Below, one piece after another: positions 6,158 through 10,296 of a DNA stretch of 10,296 nt. The translations under genes and the position numbers were made by a program. Position 1 is the stretch's first letter; the number at the start of each line of letters is the position of its first letter. The notes below the pieces were generated by a model that did no database searches, had not been told where the DNA came from, and worked only from the letters and a program-made list of their open reading frames with translations. Source of the DNA: Planctomycetota bacterium (GTDB lineage Bacteria > Planctomycetota > Phycisphaerae > FEN-1346 > JAACEH01); assembly GCA_016935955.1 (NCBI GenBank), contig JAFGPY010000341.1, forward strand, positions 1-10,296. Reading direction: 5' to 3'.

Positions 6158-8050
6158 ATGAGACACATCTGGAAGCTTGGCGTCGTGATGGGGCTGGCCC
6201 TGTTGTGGGGCACGAGTGCGAGTGCCGATTCGTTTTTCTGTTGTGGCAATGATGACTATGGTGCCCTGGGCATTGACCCTGGCGAAACTGACGATCTGCT
6301 GGTCTTCACCGAAGTCGAGTTGGAGGGGCAGCATGTCTTCACGTCGGTTGAGGCCGGGAATGGAACGTCATTTGGAATCGACCAGAATGGGGTGGTATGG
6401 GGATGGGGAGCTGGTGGTGCAGGGCAGTTGGGGGACGGGGAGGCTACTAGTGGCCACGAACCGGTGAGGCCAATCATCGCGGAAGGCCAGCACCTGGAGG
6501 GCAACTACGTGGTTGCGAGCCAGATTGCGGCTTCCAATATTGGCGCATACACCCTTGCGCTTACCAATGACCATCGGGTGCTCGCCTGGGGCAGTGGCGG
6601 CAGTTGCATTGGGGATGGTATTGTGGGCAGCTATGATCGCCTGAATGCCGTCTGGGTTGTCACGGATCCGGAGGGGCCGGTGTATCTTGAGAATATAACA
6701 CAAATCGCGGCAACCTATCCGTTGTCGGTTGCCGTTTCAAGTTCGCATACCGTGTGGACATGGGGAAGCAACTACGGCGGTGGCCTTGGTATTGGGCAAG
6801 ACTCCACTTCTGTCCCCAGCAGCTATGTCGCGGTTCCTGTCGTTGGACCGCAAGGGAGCGGCTTCCTGTCCGATGTGGTCCAGGTGGCGGTTGGTGGGCA
6901 CTTTGTGCTGGCCCGAAAGAGCAACGGTGAGGTGTGGGCCTGGGGACACAACTCCTCAGGTCAACTGGGCAACGGGTCATGGACTGATTCGACCGTCCCT
7001 GTCAAAGTGAACTTGCCATCGGACACGGCTGTTGACATCACCGCCGCAGAATCGGCTGCGTTTGCGCTTCTTAGCGACAAATCGGTTTGGTCATGGGGAG
7101 ATAATGGCATGGGACTGCTGGGAGTAGAGGGTCTGAGCACGTCTGTCGATACGAATGTTCCCGTACGAGTGTCAGGCCCCAAATACTCCGGAACGCAGTA
7201 TCTTACTGACATTGTGGACATCGAAGCGGGCCGATACCACGTGATGGCCGTGACGACCGCTGGAAACCTGCGAGGGTGGGGGATATCCAGCCATGGCTGC
7301 TTGGGAACCGATCCTGATCCCCAGTGGCCGGAGGAAGTCGTTCCCGTTGCGATTTTCCACGTTGGGCATGTGTCGGCAGTATCATTGGGGATGTATCATA
7401 CGATTGCCTTGGGCGATGCCATGGAACCCATCGAGTTCAGCATCGCCTTTGATTCGGGCTGCATTCAGAATGACGACACTCGCGACTGCTACGGGTATCC
7501 ATGGATGTACGACCGGCTACCGGGACCGGCGAATTCTCGATACAACCGAAAGTGCCAGGCGACACTGCAAGTCACCTCTGATGCAAACTCCAACACGGAA
7601 TACAACATGTATTGGAGAGAGTTGGACTCCTCGGCCGACTTCATCCCGGTCTATCCGCCGGGAGAGTACCAGGGGGTGCCGCTTGCTGTACGCGCTCGGG
7701 GGGCGACATTCTCCGTGCTTGGCACAACGGTTCCGAGCTTTGAGGTTTGCAGCGATTACCGAAGTTCTGGCTTGGCGTACGGCTCAGTACGCTACGAGGT
7801 CTGGATCGAGGGCAAAGACGAGGGCGGCATGAGTGAGCCGGTGGAGACAACCTCGATTGTCATACGCCGAACGGGTGACATCGACTGCAACGGCGGGGTG
7901 GAACCGACGGACCTGGGCCTGCTCATCAACAAGCTGAACGGCATGCCGGATCCAGGCTTCACCATGCGAGAGTTCGACATGGACGGCAATGGGGGAGCGG
8001 AGCCCACGGACATGAGCATACTCATCAACATCCTGAACGGCCTCTTGTAG
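6158..8050 (+). CDS. Secreted RCC1-repeat beta-propeller with dockerin-like C-terminal domain
   Basis: A 630-residue exported protein. Residues 1-23 are a Sec signal peptide (KLGVVMGLALLWGTSASA, cleavage probably before Asp24). Seven RCC1-type repeats follow, recognisable by W-G-x-N/G-x-x-G-x-L-G: FCCGNDDYGALGID (27-40, degenerate), WGWGAGGAGQLGDG (81-94), AWGSGGSCIGDG (143-154), TWGSNYGGGLGIG (201-213), AWGHNSSGQLGNG (261-273), SWGDNGMGLLG (312-322) and GWGISSHGCLG (373-383). They predict a seven-bladed propeller. Residues about 425-570 look like an Ig or cadherin-like beta domain with several Cys. The end (573-628) has two Ca-binding repeats, GDIDCNGGVEPTDLGLLINK and FDMDGNGGAEPTDMSILINI, typical of type I dockerins and of planctomycete secreted proteins. 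ATG 6158 is chosen over the upstream in-frame GTG 6110 because GGAGG and the signal peptide fit it. The role is unknown, perhaps cell-surface binding. Confidence 0.9.
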   Translation: MRHIWKLGVVMGLALLWGTSASADSFFCCGNDDYGALGIDPGETDDLLVFTEVELEGQHVFTSVEAGNGTSFGIDQNGVVWGWGAGGAGQLGDGEATSGHEPVRPIIAEGQHLEGNYVVASQIAASNIGAYTLALTNDHRVLAWGSGGSCIGDGIVGSYDRLNAVWVVTDPEGPVYLENITQIAATYPLSVAVSSSHTVWTWGSNYGGGLGIGQDSTSVPSSYVAVPVVGPQGSGFLSDVVQVAVGGHFVLARKSNGEVWAWGHNSSGQLGNGSWTDSTVPVKVNLPSDTAVDITAAESAAFALLSDKSVWSWGDNGMGLLGVEGLSTSVDTNVPVRVSGPKYSGTQYLTDIVDIEAGRYHVMAVTTAGNLRGWGISSHGCLGTDPDPQWPEEVVPVAIFHVGHVSAVSLGMYHTIALGDAMEPIEFSIAFDSGCIQNDDTRDCYGYPWMYDRLPGPANSRYNRKCQATLQVTSDANSNTEYNMYWRELDSSADFIPVYPPGEYQGVPLAVRARGATFSVLGTTVPSFEVCSDYRSSGLAYGSVRYEVWIEGKDEGGMSEPVETTSIVIRRTGDIDCNGGVEPTDLGLLINKLNGMPDPGFTMREFDMDGNGGAEPTDMSILINILNGLL

Positions 8051-8092
8051 TCGCGAAGCTACGTGAGAGCCGCAGAGATAAAGTATCAAAGA

Positions 8093-8125
8093 GAAGGGCG
8101 GTCGGGGATGACCCGGCCGCCCTTC
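8093..8125. terminator. Bidirectional hairpin terminator between convergent genes
   Basis: GAAGGGCGG (8093-8101) pairs with CCGCCCTTC (8117-8125). Inner CGGG/CCCG pairs extend the stem to 14 Watson-Crick pairs plus one U-G wobble around a GATGA loop. It sits 42 bases after the RCC1 gene stop and 47 bases from the converging pseudopilin stop. Downstream sequence is moderately T-rich in both directions (CTGCTTTACTGGTTGTTTA on plus; TCTTTGATACTTTA on minus). Confidence 0.75.
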
Positions 8126-8172
8126 CTGCTTTACTGGTTGTTTATGCGTTTCGCATTCCGTGGCACGCAACG

Positions 8173-9027
8173 TTACGGCACAAGCCACGTGTCCTTTTTG
8201 CTGCCAATAGGATCATCGTAATTGCCCGGACCTTCCTCTTCTTCCCACGCCTCATCCTCTTCCTCAGCGCTAGGATCGTATACGCTCATCGTCCAGATGT
8301 TGTTGCCGCGGACGCCAACATAGGGGTTTGTCTGCCATTCCACATGGCCGTCGGCATAAAGGCAGTTCTGGCCCTCAAAGTCGTGGTTCGGGCTGTTGAG
8401 CTTATAGCGCTCATCATCCTGGTTGATGTTCCTGTCCTCGGCCCGGTCGGACATTTCCTCAATCAAGTCCGTCCTCATCGGGTTCACATCGGCAGCCACG
8501 ATCATCGCGGAGTCGGCACTGTCGGTCGTGCCCTTGCCCACCTGGTTCTGATAGCTGTAGCACACGTTGCTCGCCAACTGGAAACTCCACAGGTTCTCGT
8601 AGTCGGTGTCTTCCATGTCCACCCGGTAGTCGGCGCTGGGACACTGGAATACGGCGGGGCTGCTCATTCCCTTGCGAATCAGAAGGTAGAGGCAGGACAG
8701 GTTGCACTGGAAATCGTAACCCTCCTCGGCCATGTCCTCCGGGTCCTTGTCCTTGGTGCCCTCATAGTCGCTGATCACCGGATCTTCAGGGTCATAGTCC
8801 TCGCCCCACTCTCCTTCGCCGCTCGGGTATACGCTCGGCCACTTGCCGCGGTTGCCCGAGGAGTAGACCTTGATGGACTGGCCGATGCTTCGCAGGTTGG
8901 CGGCACACTGGGCCTGACGGGCACGTTCCAGTGCGGCCGCAAGGTTCGGCAATAGGATCATCATCAGCGCGCCGATGATCGCCACGACCACCAGCAGCTC
9001 CACAACAGTAAAGGCATGCTTTCTCAT
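8173..9027 (-). CDS. Type II secretion/type IV pilin-like protein (pseudopilin), paralog 2
   Basis: A 284-residue paralog of 4423-5247. The leader is MRKHA followed by FTVVELLVVVAIIG, so Glu+5 is kept but the residue before the expected cleavage is Ala instead of the usual Gly. The membrane helix and the LERARQAQCAANLRSIGQS segment are nearly identical to paralog 1, also at DNA level (for example 8880-8890 against 5100-5110 and onward). The middle is more acidic (WGEDYDPEDP, KDKDPEDMAEEGY). The C-terminal signature HDFEGQNCLYADGHVEW has an intact DG with a ten-residue spacer, then a Glu-rich stretch and KKDTWLVP. The start is ATG at 9027-9025, with GGAGG (9040-9036) 8 bases upstream. A frame open to 9216 would add 63 residues before the prepilin leader and is rejected. 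Likely inner-membrane, with a periplasmic globular domain. Confidence 0.88.
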   Translation of the reverse strand: MRKHAFTVVELLVVVAIIGALMMILLPNLAAALERARQAQCAANLRSIGQSIKVYSSGNRGKWPSVYPSGEGEWGEDYDPEDPVISDYEGTKDKDPEDMAEEGYDFQCNLSCLYLLIRKGMSSPAVFQCPSADYRVDMEDTDYENLWSFQLASNVCYSYQNQVGKGTTDSADSAMIVAADVNPMRTDLIEEMSDRAEDRNINQDDERYKLNSPNHDFEGQNCLYADGHVEWQTNPYVGVRGNNIWTMSVYDPSAEEEDEAWEEEEGPGNYDDPIGSKKDTWLVP

Positions 9028-9232
9028 GGTCCAAACCTCCAATAGGACTGAAATGAAACTAAGATAACGATCGCCGCCGCACAAAACGCGCGGATGCGAT
9101 ATCCTTTTCGCGCCGGGTCTTGCGGCCCGACCTGCAACTGTTCGCGGGGTCTGGTCCGGCGCAGCCTTACGCCGCGCACCGACCCTTCCTCGTGGCCATA
9201 CTCTCGCGGACCACAATGCCTACACACTATAT

Positions 9233-9261
9233 ATCGTAGACGCGCCGGGGAGCCGTGTCCA
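9233..9261 (-). promoter_or_regulatory. Candidate sigma70-type promoter for pseudopilin 2
   Basis: On the minus strand TGGACA (9261-9256) and TACGAT (9238-9233) are spaced by 17 bases. Transcription would start near 9226, giving an unusually long leader of about 200 bases before ATG 9027. Within 9028-9232 I see only small GC-rich hairpins and no open frame with a good start. The -10 box matches 4/6, so this is weaker than the promoter at 5340-5368. Confidence 0.38.
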
Positions 9262-9366
9262 GCGAAAACCCGTCCATTTTTGGCCCTAAGCACTTGGAAA
9301 GCTGGAGGTTATCGCCGCCCGGGGGAGGGCCGGATTGGGCCCCCTCCCTGGCCGGCCGGTGCGCAG

Positions 9367-9393
9367 CAAGCCCGCCGCATTGCGGCGGGCTTG
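9367..9393. terminator. Strong 12-bp hairpin, possible terminator
   Basis: CAAGCCCGCCGC (9367-9378), loop ATT, GCGGCGGGCTTG (9382-9393). It lies between the minus-strand M55 peptidase gene and pseudopilin 2. The shape fits a rho-independent terminator, but neither side has a T-run, so it may instead be another palindromic repeat. A 7-bp GGGAGGG/CCCTCCC hairpin is next to it (9323-9348). Confidence 0.4.
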
Positions 9394-9420
9394 TGCGAAG
9401 GCGCGAGAATGCCGTGGTCA

Positions 9421-9462
9421 AGTTCTCAGGCTCACCGGCATGACCGCAAGCGGCCATGCCGG
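9421..9462 (-). repeat. Copy of the CATGGCCGC hairpin module with conserved flank
   Basis: Read on the minus strand, 9458-9421 matches 4208-4244 (CATGGCCGCTTGCGG, CATGCCGGTG, GCCTGAGAACT) with one substitution and one inserted A. The substitution turns a stem G:C pair into G:T, which is a G-U wobble in RNA from the minus strand. The GGCATG/CATGCC ends extend the stem. Confidence 0.65.
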
Positions 9463-9547
9463 GTTGCGTACGAACGGGTCGGTATCTGACGACAAAGCAG
9501 ACCATCCCAAGATGTTGCGTCACGAACATGCCGATCACAACAGCGAG

Positions 9548-9628
9548 GGTGCCACGCGTCTACTTGTAGACGCGTGCTCGCGCGCAACTGGCTTGGCGGC
9601 ATGCTTCTGCAAGCAGAAGCATGGCACC
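9548..9628 (-). repeat. Second copy of the 81-bp double-hairpin element
   Basis: The reverse complement matches 5543-5623 at 78 of 81 positions by hand alignment; the three differences fall in the spacer between the two hairpins. Both 11-bp stems are perfectly conserved (9553-9576 and 9600-9623). Flanks are shared too: GCATGAAGAAGGC on one side and CTCGCnGTTGTGATCGG on the other. The stretch 9028-9715 has no supported gene. Confidence 0.75.
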
Positions 9629-9691
9629 CCCCGCCTTCTTCATGCGCATTGCCGCATGGCGCCATCTCGTCGGATTTCCTGCTCAGAACAC

Positions 9692-9711
9692 TGTGCAATC
9701 GTTGTTGCACA
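9692..9711 (-). terminator. Small hairpin just after the M55 peptidase gene
   Basis: TGTGCAA (9692-9698) and TTGCACA (9705-9711) form a 7-bp stem with a 6-base loop, 4 bases beyond the minus-strand stop at 9716. No T-run follows, so it is only a weak candidate terminator or an mRNA 3'-end protector. Confidence 0.35.
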
Positions 9712-9715
9712 ATGC

Positions 9716-10296
9716 TTAGGCCAGCCTTCGGAGGGCCTCCTCCACGGAATCGCCGGTAACCTCGTACGTGCGACCATCGATCGGCTTCACCCAGTCGCGC
9801 GTCACGGGGACGACGCCGCGGCTGACGACCTCGAGGGTCATCGTCACGGGCTTCTCGACGACGAAGGGCTTGATCTGGCTGCAGCGGCCGACGGCCCGCT
9901 TGGCGGCGGCGCGAATCAGGGTGTGGGCAGCATCCTTGGACAGCATCTGGGCTCCTTGGCAGTCCAGCCCCTTCTTGACCTCGGCGGTCTCCACGCCGGG
10001 GATCATGGCCCGCGCCTCGGCGCAGACCTTGTCGTCCCCGGTGACCAGGAGGGTCGGCACCCCGGCGTCTCCCGCGATGCCCGCGTCGATAGCCACCTCG
10101 CCGATCGGGCGGCCGTTCATGCGAAGGTTCTGCCAGTGCTTCGAAGTCATCGTATGTTCCAGCACCGCCTCGACCGTGCCGGCCATGGCGTGGTACCCCA
10201 GCAGAATCAGGCCGTCGAACGTCTCGATGGCCGGCATCCGCTGGCGAGCCGTGCGACCCTGGATGTACTCGGCCCGACCGTCGAACTCGTCCCACA
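9716..10296 (-). CDS. M55-family D-aminopeptidase (DppA-like), C-terminal part
   Basis: The frame is open to the window edge and ends at TAA 9718-9716, giving 192 visible residues of a protein that in DppA has about 270. M55 peptidases are zinc aminopeptidases that release N-terminal D-amino acids, for example from D-Ala-containing peptides. Visible landmarks are FDGLILLGYHAMAGT (zinc-ligand His in GYHA), VLEHTM (conserved catalytic-site His), GRPIGEVAIDAGIAG (conserved Glu), GVPTLLVTGDDKVCAEA and VKKGLDCQGAQMLS. The N-terminal metal ligands (SxDxEG motif) lie outside the window. An internal ATG at 10237 is not the start, because the sequence before it (DEFDGRAEYIQGR) is coding and matches the family. 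Planctomycete genomes often carry M55 proteins; here it sits near no visible transporter. Confidence 0.9.
   Translation of the reverse strand, partial: WDEFDGRAEYIQGRTARQRMPAIETFDGLILLGYHAMAGTVEAVLEHTMTSKHWQNLRMNGRPIGEVAIDAGIAGDAGVPTLLVTGDDKVCAEARAMIPGVETAEVKKGLDCQGAQMLSKDAAHTLIRAAAKRAVGRCSQIKPFVVEKPVTMTLEVVSRGVVPVTRDWVKPIDGRTYEVTGDSVEEALRRLA

Noticed and set aside
5782..6249. Small open frames on both strands between 5400 and 6250
   Set aside because: They consist of translated palindromic repeats (SPEGATPV-like peptides) without ribosome binding sites or homology that I can recognise.
9432..10295. Open frame of 287 codons on the minus strand
   Set aside because: Out of frame with the M55 peptidase, whose conserved motifs are in the other frame; its end runs through the 81-bp repeat.

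Overview
The window is high-GC bacterial DNA that most likely comes from a planctomycete (Planctomycetota, perhaps Phycisphaerae or a related uncultured lineage). Three things point there: pseudopilin-like proteins with an H-x-DG-type C-terminal motif, a secreted protein ending in a planctomycete-style dockerin-like double repeat, and a HEAT-repeat lipoprotein ending in a TGQDLGFEPDPWRTF-type motif. The assignment is an inference from protein style; no rRNA is present.

Left part (1-4158, all plus strand): the end of glutamate racemase (murI), a 209-base gap holding hairpin repeats, then a compact gene run. The run is a HEAT-repeat lipoprotein, a newly called 81-residue Cys-rich one-pass membrane protein (TTG start, overlapping both neighbours), a zinc-dependent MDR dehydrogenase, a PgeF-type laccase-domain protein, and QueC (7-cyano-7-deazaguanine synthase). 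The only wide gap in the run (dehydrogenase to PgeF) is occupied by two tandem GTAG-headed REP-like hairpins. MurI and PgeF both relate to peptidoglycan; QueC makes a queuosine precursor; the dehydrogenase substrate cannot be read.

Middle part (4159-9715): two paralogous minus-strand pseudopilin-like genes (4423-5247 and 8173-9027) flank a plus-strand secreted seven-repeat RCC1 beta-propeller with a dockerin-like C-terminus (6158-8050). A strong hairpin terminator separates the convergent pair. Both pseudopilins have a candidate TGGACA-17-TAnnAT promoter.

Intergenic DNA is the most unusual part. The non-coding gaps are packed with perfect palindromes of several families. One modular family has GGTGCCA...TGGCACC ends around interchangeable perfect stems. 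It includes an 81-bp two-hairpin element present twice in inverted orientation (5543-5623 and 9548-9628, 78/81 identical by hand count). There is also a 205-bp unit bounded by 21-bp perfect inverted repeats, a 200-bp nested palindrome, and a CCTGAGCGAAG-type repeat. No transposase is in the window, so these look like non-autonomous elements.

Right edge (9716-10296, minus strand): the C-terminal part of an M55-family D-aminopeptidase (DppA-like). No tRNA, rRNA, CRISPR array or complete insertion sequence was seen.
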